Positions 54,244 through 63,142 of a stretch of DNA of 64,000 bases are shown piece after piece; the stretch's first letter is position 1; each line of letters starts with the position of its first letter. The stretch lies in assembly GCF_018739885.1 (NCBI RefSeq), contig NZ_JADOES010000020.1, positions 20,746 to 84,745 of the forward strand, written 5' to 3'. The DNA comes from Leptothoe spongobia TAU-MAC 1115. GTDB taxonomy: Bacteria; Cyanobacteriota; Cyanobacteriia; Phormidesmidales; Phormidesmidaceae. The notes under the pieces were generated by a model that saw only the letters and a program-made list of their open reading frames with translations, was not told where the DNA came from and made no database searches. The position numbers and the translations under genes are program-made.

Positions 54244-54296
54244 ATTTGTCAGATCATTGTTAACCTAATGTTGATACGGCCAGAGGCTTCATCGCT

Positions 54297-55313
54297 GTGT
54301 CTAATGAGCAATACCCTGAACGGCCCGCGCCTGCCTATTCTATTCCTGAACTATCGCCGACGATTCAGGCGGCTCCAGTTCCGGCCTCACCTCCGACTCC
54401 ACGTCGCCGTTGGGTAAGCTACGGCAGTGATATTTTGCTGGGGTTGGGCTTATTATTGGCCGGTATGCCTTTAGCCTGGCTACTCGGTATTGGTATGGCT
54501 AGGGTGATTTCGTTGCCTCGCGATCGCATGCCTTTACAAGAGGTTGTCCTGCGTCGTACCAATCGGGTAATCACAGAAATTCAGCGCTTGCCCAGTCGCT
54601 GGCAACCTGCCCCTCCCCCTGAGACCCGGATTGAGCCGATTCCTATCCCCACACAGCCTGTTGTTCCACTGACCCAGCCTCCAGCTGCCCTCAATGCCCG
54701 CGAACGTCAAATCGCAGAAGAAGAGCTGGCTGCCCTGCAACAGGAGTTTGAAACCATTCGAAAACGTCTATTTGATCTGGAAAGCAAACTGGGACAGGCC
54801 CAATCCACTGAAGATGTGGAAAGTCGGCTAGTTCGTCTAGAGAATCGTCTAGCTCCCAGCCAACCATTACCCTCAGCCACACTACCAGCAGCCCCTTCAG
54901 AGTCCCCATCAGTCACGTCGGATGCTCAAAACGACTTAAGTTTTCAACATCCCCTTTTAGAAACCACTGAACTCAAAATCACTCTTCCCAGCGACGCTCT
55001 ATTTGCACCAGGAGAAGCCCGGTTGCTGTCGACTGCTCCCGGTTTGCTCAACACCATTTTTGAAGATCTAGACCAATATTCAAAGGCCACTATCCTGATT
55101 GGCAGTCATACTGATGACCAGATAGAGCCCTCCCAAAGTCAGGCATTAGCTTTTCAACAGGCAACTGCTCTCAGGGCCTATTTAGCCGGTAACCTACCGA
55201 ACCATCGCTGGGTTACTATCGGCTACGGACAAAGCCAGCCCATCACCGACAACAGCACCCCTGCCTTGCGTCAGCGCAATCGCCGGATTGAAATTGCGAT
55301 TGATCGCCGTTAA
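54297..55313 (+). CDS. OmpA family protein, inner-membrane-anchored
   Basis: 338 residues from GTG 54297. N-terminal Pro-rich cytoplasmic segment, one membrane helix at about 43-65 (GSDILLGLGLLLAGMPLAWL), a coiled coil (about 135-180), and a C-terminal OmpA/MotB-type peptidoglycan-binding domain from about 225: FAPGEARLL, ILIGSHTDD, QATALRAYLAG, GYGQSQPITDN, RQRNRRIEIAI. The Arg and Asp contacts to diaminopimelate are present. Third gene of the DUF3038-DUF4335 trio; topology fits a cell-envelope scaffold spanning membrane and wall. Copy 3 of the 75-bp repeat follows. Confidence 0.82.
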   Translation: MSNEQYPERPAPAYSIPELSPTIQAAPVPASPPTPRRRWVSYGSDILLGLGLLLAGMPLAWLLGIGMARVISLPRDRMPLQEVVLRRTNRVITEIQRLPSRWQPAPPPETRIEPIPIPTQPVVPLTQPPAALNARERQIAEEELAALQQEFETIRKRLFDLESKLGQAQSTEDVESRLVRLENRLAPSQPLPSATLPAAPSESPSVTSDAQNDLSFQHPLLETTELKITLPSDALFAPGEARLLSTAPGLLNTIFEDLDQYSKATILIGSHTDDQIEPSQSQALAFQQATALRAYLAGNLPNHRWVTIGYGQSQPITDNSTPALRQRNRRIEIAIDRR

Positions 55314-55321
55314 GGGCGACT

Positions 55322-55396
55322 CATAAACCATGACCAAGTTAAGCCCTGACCTTTTTTCTATGGAAGAACGATCTTTCTGGACATAAACGAGATTTA
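55322..55396. repeat. 75-bp imperfect palindromic repeat, copy 3
   Basis: Begins CATAAACCATGACCAAG and ends TTTCTGGACATAAACGAGATTTA. Same length and aligned end to end with copies 1 and 2, but the outer stem is partly decayed. It lies 9 bp after the OmpA stop, before fmt. Confidence 0.65.
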
Positions 55397-55439
55397 ATCA
55401 GCTTATACCGTCCCCCTCATCCCATTGTCCTTTCACATA

Positions 55440-56435
55440 ATGAAAATTGTTTATTTTGGCACGCCACAATTTGCAGTACCTAGCCTTGCCCGTTTATTAA
55501 AGGATCCTGATTTTGACGTTGTTGCCGTGGTCACTCAGCCAGATAAACGGCGTGGGCGTGGCGGTAAAGTCACCCCGTCTCCGGTCAAAGCCTTAGCAGC
55601 GGCAGCCGATGTGCCGGTATGGCAGCCTCAGAAAATCAAGAAGCACGCAGAAACTTTAGAGTTTCTACGTACCTCCCAAGCCGATGCATTTGTGGTGGTT
55701 GCCTATGGCCAAATTCTCTCTCAAGAAATTTTAGATATGCCTCGGCTGGGGTCAATCAACGGTCACGGCTCAATCTTGCCTACCTATCGAGGGGCAGCGC
55801 CTATACAGTGGTGTATCTACCATGGCGAATCTGAAACGGGAGTGACCACCATGTTGATGGATGCTGGCATGGATACCGGTCCCATGTTACTCGAAGAAAC
55901 TATTCCCATCGGGCTGCTAGATAATGCCTGGATCATTGCTGATAAATTATCCAACCTCACCGCAGAATTGCTTCTGAGTACTCTTCATAAACTTGACGGG
56001 CAGGCGATTCGTCCCATTTCCCAAACTGAAGAACAGGCTACTTATGCACCACTAATCAAAAAAACTGACTATGCTATTGACTGGCAACGGGCTGCTCTAG
56101 ATATTCACAATCAGGTGCGCGGTTTCTATCCCAGCTGTGTTACCCAGCTACGTGAACAGTCGCTTAAAATCAGTGAAACTATTCCATTATTTGATGGTGT
56201 TTGGTCTCAGCTCCCTCAGGAATATCACATCCTTAAGGACCTCTACAGTAATCTGCAGTCACCTGTTCCCGGCAATATTGCCGCTATTTGGAAGAATCAG
56301 GGGCCGGTCATTGGTACTGGCCAGGGATATCTACTACTGCGTCAAGTACAACCTGCTGGCAAAAAGTCCCAGACCGGTTGGGCCTTTGCCAATGGCAGTC
56401 GCCTGGAATCGGGTGAGCAATTGGGCCCATCCTAA
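55440..56435 (+). CDS. fmt: Methionyl-tRNA formyltransferase
   Basis: 331 residues from ATG 55440; a TTG five codons upstream is less likely. It formylates Met-tRNAi for translation start, using 10-formyl-THF. The hydrolase-like core has FGTPQFAVPSL, then INGHGSILPTYRGAAPIQW with N107 and H109, and MDAGMDTGPML with D145, the three catalytic positions. The C-terminal domain begins near 205 (VRGFYPS) and includes KSQTGWAFANGSR-type end. All required residues are present. It converges with the sigma factor gene, with a strong hairpin between. Confidence 0.94.
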   Translation: MKIVYFGTPQFAVPSLARLLKDPDFDVVAVVTQPDKRRGRGGKVTPSPVKALAAAADVPVWQPQKIKKHAETLEFLRTSQADAFVVVAYGQILSQEILDMPRLGSINGHGSILPTYRGAAPIQWCIYHGESETGVTTMLMDAGMDTGPMLLEETIPIGLLDNAWIIADKLSNLTAELLLSTLHKLDGQAIRPISQTEEQATYAPLIKKTDYAIDWQRAALDIHNQVRGFYPSCVTQLREQSLKISETIPLFDGVWSQLPQEYHILKDLYSNLQSPVPGNIAAIWKNQGPVIGTGQGYLLLRQVQPAGKKSQTGWAFANGSRLESGEQLGPS

Positions 56436-56454
56436 CTGTGGTATGGCATAAGAA

Positions 56455-56481
56455 AAGCCCCTGGCCAAAAGCCAGGGGCTT
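56455..56481. terminator. Bidirectional terminator between fmt and the sigma factor gene
   Basis: AAGCCCCTGGC (56455-56465) pairs exactly with GCCAGGGGCTT (56471-56481) around CAAAA. On the minus strand the stem is followed by TTCTT after the paired T pair, which suits termination of the sigma factor transcript. Confidence 0.85.
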
Positions 56482-56512
56482 GGTGGATGTCCAGAGGAAT
56501 GTCAAAAGTGAA

Positions 56513-57499
56513 CTAGCCAGCTGCCAGGTAACCCTGAAACGTTGCCTTACGGCGACGTAGATGCTTGAGGGCTTGCTGCTCTAGTTGGCGTACCCGTTCA
56601 CGGCTAATACCCATGCGCTGTCCTACCTTGGCTAAGGACAATTGAGTCCCGTCTGTCAAACCAAATCGTAGATTGATGACTTCCTTTTGCTGGGGAGTCA
56701 GCTCCGTGAGCATATTGCGAATATCCTGACGTAGGGACTGTTGAACTGTGTAATCCTCTGGAGAAACGGTATCGTCCTCCAGCAGTTCTTGTAGCTCAGT
56801 GTCCTGATTGTCACCAATGCGCACATCCAAGGAAATGGGCTGGCGGGACATGGTCAGATATTCCCGTACCTGTTCAGGGCTTAGGTCTAGCTCCTGGCCA
56901 ATTTCAGCAACCGTTGGGCTCCGGCCTAGCTTTTGCGCTAAGACACGTTGCTCACGTTTAATTTTGTTGAGCTTCTCAGTGATGTGAATCGGCAGACGAA
57001 TCGTCCGTGATTGCTGAGCGATCGCACGGGTGATTGCCTGACGAATCCACCAGTAGGCATAGGTGGAAAACTTATACCCTTTCATGGGGTCAAATTTTTC
57101 TACACCACGCTCTAGTCCCAAGGTGCCTTCTTGAATCAGGTCTAAAAACTCCAGGTTACGCTTTTGATATTTTTTGGCCACCGCTACGACAAGACGCAGG
57201 TTGGCTTCAATCATTTTGCGCTTGGCCCGCTGACCATGACGGAGCTGATGGGCAAGCTCTGTTTCGGAGACAGTGGCAGCTTCTGCCCACTCCATTCGGT
57301 TCGCGTCGCGACCGAGTTCCTCGTCTAACTTACCTTTGATTTCCTCTAGAGCCATGAGACGCTGTACTTGCTTACCCAACACAATCTCCTCTTCATGGGT
57401 AAGCAGAGGTACACGACCAATCTCTTGGAGGTAGGTGCGCACGGTATCCGTACTGTACGCAACCGTAGAAGTTCGTTTTGGGGCTTTCAGCTTTGACAT
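56513..57499 (-). CDS. Group 2 sigma-70 factor (RpoD/SigA-like family)
   Basis: 328 residues from ATG 57499. Region 1.2 ([21 protein letters not shown]), region 2 (RDANRM..., [56 protein letters not shown]), region 3 and region 4 ([34 protein letters not shown]) are all complete; each quoted block is separate. Region 1.1 is missing and the length is that of cyanobacterial non-essential group 2 factors (SigB to SigE), which redirect RNA polymerase under stress. Which one is not decidable here. The 1.5 kb upstream is non-coding and may hold complex regulation. Confidence 0.93.
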   Translation of the reverse strand: MSKLKAPKRTSTVAYSTDTVRTYLQEIGRVPLLTHEEEIVLGKQVQRLMALEEIKGKLDEELGRDANRMEWAEAATVSETELAHQLRHGQRAKRKMIEANLRLVVAVAKKYQKRNLEFLDLIQEGTLGLERGVEKFDPMKGYKFSTYAYWWIRQAITRAIAQQSRTIRLPIHITEKLNKIKREQRVLAQKLGRSPTVAEIGQELDLSPEQVREYLTMSRQPISLDVRIGDNQDTELQELLEDDTVSPEDYTVQQSLRQDIRNMLTELTPQQKEVINLRFGLTDGTQLSLAKVGQRMGISRERVRQLEQQALKHLRRRKATFQGYLAAG

Positions 57500-58991
57500 A
57501 GCTTTTAATGGACCTCCGCTGGAAAAAATGTGTCAGGTTCAGGAAATAGACTTAATCCTTGACCGTCGTTGAGTCGCTGACTGGTGGTCTGTAACTGGGT
57601 ACGCAGAGCACAACAAAACCGGATTGCGATTCAGTAAAATCACCTAAAAATTCATTTCAAACGCCTAGGCTAAGGCTAAACATCTACCTATATTTCAGAA
57701 AAACGAACTTAAGTCGGATTCATTATGAGTTTAATTCTACCCTAGGTAACAGTGTTAATTACATCAGATGAAATATCTCTCATAAAACACATCTCCATTG
57801 CCATTACTTTAAGGTTATTAGATGAGAAATCAGTACAGGCTAAGCTTAGAGTTAGCTGAGAGAATAGAGGCTAAATGAGAATCTCTACATCGTCAGTATG
57901 TCCTAGGGAGTTAAGTGTCTGGGTGAGGTTTTCCGTGGGCAATAACCGAACTAAAATGTCAACTACAGACAAGTCTCTAACCTCACTCTGCACAACTCAT
58001 ATGACCATCTTGTTAGAAATTTAGTTGATTCCAAAGTTTAGATGAGAGCTATCGGTAATTCTGTAGTTATTGGAACAACTTTTGTCTTATTTCGAGACTA
58101 AACCCAGTGTCTAACATCCACCACAAATGCAATGCATGTAGTCTATGAATGAAATAAATGAAACCTTTTATTTCGAAATAGGCTAAACATCTTACTTGGA
58201 TGATCAGTTACCGGGAGATAATAACATAAGTTAGTTCAAATGTACTAAAAATAACGACTTGACGTTATAACGTTTCTACAGGAACTACCATCGATTGAAC
58301 TAGATAAGGCTTTTGATTCATTCATGGCTGCCTGATGTCAGCATTTTACTGAGAATCAGATGTAATAAGACAGCCTTAATAAAGTTAGGAAAACACGTTT
58401 GACGTCATTATACTGCTAGCTTTTGGTCTATATATACCTACTGTGCCACCTGTGGCAATTCCTGAGAGTGTCACATTAGTTTAGGTTATTGCTAATAATT
58501 CCTTCTTCTGGGTGATGGCATGCTATTCAAGCTCAACTCAAGCTCAGCTATAGAGAAACGCCCTTAACTGATGCTGAAGCGGGCTCGACTAGCTTACGTT
58601 TTATCAGAAGCTATATTTCCTGATAGCTTGAATTGGCGGCTTTCTGGGGTCTATCCCTAAGTTTAGGGCGATCGAATCCTAGGATAGGACTGGTTTGTTT
58701 GATTTTCTGGATTAAGCTCAATGGTCCCATAGATTATTTAGAAATTTTCTATGAAATACTCCTGTATCAGGACTTTTTCGTAAACAATTTGTGCTTATAG
58801 GAGCGTTTACGTAACTCTGACGCCAAAGTGTTATTAAATAAGGACGTTCCTGGTAAAACCACTTGGTTTCCTCAATCGGTTTGTCGTCAAGATTACTTGA
58901 GTTTTCTAGGTATTCTGAAAAGCTATGTATCATTGGGCACCTTGGAGTTAGTTGAGTATCCCGGTCTCTATTCAGCTAATCAAGGAATTTT
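57500..58991. other. Long non-coding stretch upstream of the sigma factor gene
   Basis: About 1.5 kb without a convincing gene on either strand. It contains a perfect 12-bp palindrome ACGTTATAACGT (58262-58273). A 71-codon frame at 58718-58933 shows no protein-like features. Most of the stretch is A+T-rich with frequent stops. It should include the sigma promoter (left end) and may contain small RNAs. Confidence 0.35.
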
Positions 58992-59198
58992 ATGGCTTCG
59001 AACAAACTCACCAGTGGTGCATCCCATGGCTCTAAGCAAAATAGCGATTCAGATTTTTGGCGACAGCTGGATCAAGATTTTCCCTTTAAAGGCGTGGATG
59101 AGGAAAAACTACGTCAACAGACCGAACAATGGGTGACCTGCGCCAGTGAACTGTTGGGAGCACCTCCTGTCCATTCAAAAAACAAGACAAAACGTTAA
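58992..59198 (+). CDS. Small hypothetical protein
   Basis: 68 residues; AAGGA lies five bases before ATG 58992. Polar N-terminus (MASNKLTSGASHGSKQNSDS), then FWRQLDQDFPFKGVDEEKL and a helix RQQTEQWVTCASELLGAPP, and a basic tail. No signal peptide or known domain. Stop codon TAA lies in the first unit of an 11-bp tandem repeat shared with the convergent AGE gene. Plausible small protein; family not recognised. Confidence 0.5.
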   Translation: MASNKLTSGASHGSKQNSDSDFWRQLDQDFPFKGVDEEKLRQQTEQWVTCASELLGAPPVHSKNKTKR

Positions 59199-59224
59199 CC
59201 CACTGTTAACCCACTGTTAACCCA
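59194..59224. repeat. 11-bp tandem repeat (2.8 copies) spanning two convergent stop codons
   Basis: GTTAACCCACT repeats from 59194. The first TTAA gives the TAA stop of the small rightward gene (59196-59198) and the third gives the leftward stop of the AGE gene (59217-59219). Confidence 0.7.
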
Positions 59225-60404
59225 TTGCCTGGCAATGTTGCCAGCATAGGTAAAGAGCTCGGGGAACATGGAAACACCCTTTCCACTTGCCGCCTTTTAA
59301 AGGCAACAAAACGTCACCTTGGCGGTTTAGATAGCCAAACCATTCTCCGTGATCTGGATCGTTAAAGCGTGACCAAGTGTAGTTATGGACAGTGCGATAC
59401 CATTGCCAGCAGTCATCTCGTTGGGTGAGTCGGTAGCCTAACAGCAGTGCCACCAGGGTTTCTAAATGCACCCACCACAGTTTTTGGCTCCACTCTAGCT
59501 GTTGAGGTGGATGGCCTTTGCGGTCTAAAAAGTAGAAGATGCCTCCGTATTCGCGGTCCCAGCCTTTTTCTAGAATTGCGATCGCACTATCCACTGCTCG
59601 ATTAATCAACGCCGTATCCTGCCGACGTTGACCAATATCCATCATGAACCACATCGCCTCCAGGCCATGTCCCGGATTTAGCAATCGGCCTTCAAAACAA
59701 TCCAGAGGAGAACCATTCAGCGCAATGTGTTCATATACCAGAGCGCTCTCAGCATCTAAAAACTCCTCCATAACTGCATAAATAGTCTGATCGAGCACCT
59801 GATCTAGATGGTCGGTCGGGAGTAACCAATCCATCTCCAGGGTGAGGTTTGCCAAAATCATCGGTACTGCCAGGGACCTCATTGGACGAGTACCTGGATA
59901 GGCCTTGTTATACTGCCCCTTGGGATTATCTTGGCGACGCAACACATTGTTATAGGCCTGGATGGCAATATCCTTAGCGGCATGATCTCCACTGGCCTGG
60001 GCATATTGACTAAACGCCATCGCTGCAAAGCAATCAGAAAAAATGTTGTAAGGCTGAACCAGGGGACGGCCCTGACGATCTAACGAAAAGTACCAGTTCC
60101 CCCCATCATCACGACCGTACTGCGCCAGAAAGTCAGCACCATGTTGCGCCATCTCTAGCCAATTAGAACGCTGTTCTAGACGGTTGTACAACATGGAAAA
60201 TGTCCACACTTGCCGATTTTGCAGCCAGATAAACTTATCCGTATCGTAAACCTGCCCCTGGGTGTCTAAGCAGGTATAGTAACCACCGTATTCGTGATCG
60301 ATTGAATGCTTTTGCCAGAACGGCAAAACTGTCTCCAGTAGGGTTGACCGATAAAGCTCGGTGAGTGCCTTAAAATCCTGAGTAGATAAGCGTTCGATGA
60401 GCAT
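59217..60404 (-). CDS. AGE family epimerase/isomerase (N-acylglucosamine 2-epimerase-like)
   Basis: 395 residues from ATG 60404. (alpha/alpha)6 barrel: [52 protein letters not shown] (the conserved H in NPGHG), [21 protein letters not shown] (in parts) and a final [14 protein letters not shown] in NPGHGLE and the H in WWVHLE are the general acid/base pair of the family. Cyanobacterial members interconvert GlcNAc and ManNAc or act as cellobiose or mannose isomerase-like enzymes; which applies is open. Single gene. Confidence 0.87.
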   Translation of the reverse strand: MLIERLSTQDFKALTELYRSTLLETVLPFWQKHSIDHEYGGYYTCLDTQGQVYDTDKFIWLQNRQVWTFSMLYNRLEQRSNWLEMAQHGADFLAQYGRDDGGNWYFSLDRQGRPLVQPYNIFSDCFAAMAFSQYAQASGDHAAKDIAIQAYNNVLRRQDNPKGQYNKAYPGTRPMRSLAVPMILANLTLEMDWLLPTDHLDQVLDQTIYAVMEEFLDAESALVYEHIALNGSPLDCFEGRLLNPGHGLEAMWFMMDIGQRRQDTALINRAVDSAIAILEKGWDREYGGIFYFLDRKGHPPQQLEWSQKLWWVHLETLVALLLGYRLTQRDDCWQWYRTVHNYTWSRFNDPDHGEWFGYLNRQGDVLLPLKGGKWKGCFHVPRALYLCWQHCQAMG

Positions 60405-60597
60405 GGGTGATACGTATCGAGAAATAGGTCAGAAAAATCTGCGTGCTCACACTATCACACTCTTTTCCATGTTGTGATGGGCATTCAATCTCATCAGGTT
60501 AGATTGGTTAGTTCAGTGGTTGTTAGGGCATGCTATATCGGTGAGGAATCAACGGGGCACCTACCCAGTGAAATGAACCATTACTGGACCAAATTTT

Positions 60598-60807
60598 ATG
60601 TTGACGACTGAGGAACTCACCGAGCTTAAATATCAAGAGATTTTAGAATACCAAGAAGTTGTGACCAATGCAGCCATCAATAGCAGCGTCATTAGCGCTG
60701 CCAATCCCCAAATAGGTTGTCTCTTGACAGCGATTATCACTAGTTTATTCATGGGGTGTTGTGCCATGATTTTTATGCCTAGTCCAAAGCATAAAAATCA
60801 ACGCTAA
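60598..60807 (+). CDS. Small single-pass membrane protein
   Basis: 69 residues from ATG 60598, no strong ribosome site. N-terminal acidic helix (ELTELKYQEILEYQEVV), then NAAINSSVISAANPQIG and a hydrophobic helix CLLTAIITSLFMGCCAMIFM with a basic tail. Looks like a real small membrane protein but I do not recognise a family. A strong hairpin follows 55 bp on. Confidence 0.45.
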   Translation: MLTTEELTELKYQEILEYQEVVTNAAINSSVISAANPQIGCLLTAIITSLFMGCCAMIFMPSPKHKNQR

Positions 60808-60862
60808 AAAACAATTAGCGCTCTTCTCTGGTTTGCCCGATCGAGATATTTTTGATAAAGCT

Positions 60863-60909
60863 AAAAATAGAGCTGGAGTTTGCCCCCACAAAACTCCAGC
60901 TCTATTTTT
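60863..60909. terminator. Bidirectional terminator with 19-bp perfect stem
   Basis: AAAAATAGAGCTGGAGTTT (60863-60881) pairs exactly with 60891-60909 around a nine-base C-rich loop, with T or A runs at both ends. Serves the small membrane protein gene and the leftward barrel protein gene. Confidence 0.88.
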
Positions 60910-60954
60910 TAAATATGACTAATCTGACGGATAGCCCCGGTATGGAAGGGACGG

Positions 60955-62868
60955 TTATGAACAGGATGTCACGTTAGAAAATTCTGTCGTACCGCTAATG
61001 TCTGCCAAAGAAACAGTGCCTGTGTTGTTGGCAGATAGCTCGACTTGACCAACAACCTGAAACTGGCCATCAGGAAAGAGCGTTAGTAAATAGCCTGTAT
61101 CACTCGTATTGCCATTTAAATCAAGACAGAGATTGCCCGATGCGGTATTGTTGGCCTCAACCTCAATGCCTGTCTTAGCTGGGTCAGCAATGTTGTTGCC
61201 CGTAGCTGTGTTGTTTTGGATAGTGGTCGTGACTTGCGCGCTATCGGTGGCGCGCACTAAGATACCTTGCTCAGCATTGCCTGTGATAACATTACCCACG
61301 ATCACCAGCTGCTGGACCACATTGCCACCTGTCGTGACAAAGATACCAGTATCAAACACACTATTATTTAGCTGATTATTCTCAATCTGCACGGTTCCAC
61401 CTACATTCTCTAGAGCCACCCCTGCACCCAAGGCTCCATCAATCTGGTTCTCTTCGATAGTGACGTTGGTAATGTCGGTTCCTGATATGGCATTGCCAGG
61501 GGCATTGGTAATTGAAAAACCAGACAATGTAGTATTGTTGCCCAAGATGATATTGCCACTGTCGATGGTTGGCAGACTACCACTACCTGACAAGGGTAGC
61601 TGGGCATCACCAAACTGAGTCGTGACTGTTTGCACAGGGCCTATCGAGAGCACTTGAACCCCGTCAGGAATCGTAAAGCCTCCCCCTGCGTTCCCGGCCT
61701 GCACATAAACAATATCACCGCTATTGGCGAGGGGAACGGCATTGGCAACGGTATCAACAGGCGCTTCGGCGGTACCTGCATTAGCTGCATTTCCCGATGT
61801 TGGATCAACATGACGAATGACATAAGCATTGCCTGTGGCTGGATCAACAGCGACGATACCCGTTTGCAATCCCCCTGCTACCTGATGATCAATAACAATG
61901 GCATGATTTCGCGCAATGGGATCCGCCACCCGCGTGTAAAGACTATTTGATGCAGACTCGTCACTGCGATTGCGTACGCCTGAAGATGGGAAACTTAATC
62001 TGGCCTGGAGTAATATATTAGTGCCAAAAATTTCATCAGATTGCACTCCTGCTCCTAGAGTTAAGTAGTCCACTGGATTTACTTCTAATCGTAAACGCCC
62101 GCCAATGGCTCCGTCTGTACCTTCTCCATCCAGGTAATAAGCTCCACCAAAGGCTCGCAGTTCGCCACCGTTATCAAATTCAGCGAGTTTAGTTCCTACT
62201 TCGGCATCAATCCCACCCAGAGCTGCTTGAAAATCACGAAAATCTAGCACGTCGAGCAAGAGAGCATTGTCTTGGAAGTTAACTCCCGTAATCTGCGGGC
62301 CATCACTGCTATCGCCACGTCGAGTATCGCCAATGGGTAGATAGCCATTAACGCGCCAATCCCAGTTGTCACCCAGGCTTTCAAAGCCTACACCCAGCTG
62401 ATGAAAGGTTTCTGATCCCGTATCACGTACATCCCAAGCGACATATCCACCATAGATTCGCCCCGATTCGAGGACATAAACACGATGGCCAAAGATGACA
62501 TTGCTACCTAAGTTCGCATCGTTATCTAGATTGACTCGACCATTAAAGTAAGTGACATTGCGCCCCGGTGTTTGATCAAGGGGAATAAATCCTTCGACAC
62601 TTGTAAATCCATCAAAGCCACCACCCGAGCTATTGTGATTGAGATGAAATTGTGGACTCACGATCAAATTGGTAACTGTTGGAGCCGCTTCATCGGTGGG
62701 GGCTACTTCCGTTGATGGAGTCCCTTCAGTTTCTTCAGTTCCTTCAGTTTGAGTAATTGATTGTTGATTATTTTCTACTTCTAGTTCTTGAGCATTAGCT
62801 AATAGAAAACTACTAGAAAATAGAACAGAAAATACCCCTGAGAAAATGAGGCAGTAATTTTTTCTCAT
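60955..62868 (-). CDS. Inverse-autotransporter-like outer membrane barrel with right-handed beta-helix passenger
   Basis: 637 residues from ATG 62868 (MRKNYCLIFSGVFSVLFSSS, signal peptide to ANAQ); a TTG 14 codons upstream is less likely. After an acidic Thr/Glu-rich linker the region about 65-310 has alternating beta strands of an IAT (intimin/invasin-type) barrel: FNGRVNLDNDANLGSNVIFG, YGGYVAWDVRDTGSETFHQ, GGRLRLEVNPVDYLTLGAG. Then comes a parallel beta-helix segment (about 370-590) with repeated NNxI/TGNxxxGI turns (ITNVTIEENQIDGALGAGV). A surface-exposed adhesin or polysaccharide-binding protein is likely. A terminator lies just past its end, and the RTX protein gene is upstream. Confidence 0.7.
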   Translation of the reverse strand: MRKNYCLIFSGVFSVLFSSSFLLANAQELEVENNQQSITQTEGTEETEGTPSTEVAPTDEAAPTVTNLIVSPQFHLNHNSSGGGFDGFTSVEGFIPLDQTPGRNVTYFNGRVNLDNDANLGSNVIFGHRVYVLESGRIYGGYVAWDVRDTGSETFHQLGVGFESLGDNWDWRVNGYLPIGDTRRGDSSDGPQITGVNFQDNALLLDVLDFRDFQAALGGIDAEVGTKLAEFDNGGELRAFGGAYYLDGEGTDGAIGGRLRLEVNPVDYLTLGAGVQSDEIFGTNILLQARLSFPSSGVRNRSDESASNSLYTRVADPIARNHAIVIDHQVAGGLQTGIVAVDPATGNAYVIRHVDPTSGNAANAGTAEAPVDTVANAVPLANSGDIVYVQAGNAGGGFTIPDGVQVLSIGPVQTVTTQFGDAQLPLSGSGSLPTIDSGNIILGNNTTLSGFSITNAPGNAISGTDITNVTIEENQIDGALGAGVALENVGGTVQIENNQLNNSVFDTGIFVTTGGNVVQQLVIVGNVITGNAEQGILVRATDSAQVTTTIQNNTATGNNIADPAKTGIEVEANNTASGNLCLDLNGNTSDTGYLLTLFPDGQFQVVGQVELSANNTGTVSLADISGTTEFSNVTSCS

Positions 62869-63100
62869 TGTCTTAAGATTTCTAGACGACGGGACTTGAC
62901 GAAGAATCAACTATCAGACTTTAGGATGGTCTGTGACAGATGCATTCTAGGATTTATACGTTAATTACTTATGGGTATGCATCGTTGATAAGGCGCGAAA
63001 ATTAAGCAAATTAGAACATTTCAATTCTTTTTGATTGGATGTACTTTGTACATGGTTCCCTGGCTAAAAGTCTGACTAACGGCATGGCTCAAAAAATAGA

Positions 63101-63136
63101 AAACCCCCTCTTGATTGTTAAGTCAAGAGGGAGTTT
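63101..63136. terminator. Intrinsic terminator after the VCBS/RTX gene
   Basis: CCCTCTTGA (63106-63114) pairs exactly with TCAAGAGGG (63123-63131); one mismatch extends the stem to AAAC/GTTT. It lies 7 bp past the stop of the leftward gene, followed on that strand by TTTTCTATTTTTT. Confidence 0.8.
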
Positions 63137-63142
63137 GTGACA

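Noticed and set aside
58718..58933. 71-codon leftward frame in the long intergenic stretch
   Set aside because: No ribosome site, no recognisable motif, isolated.
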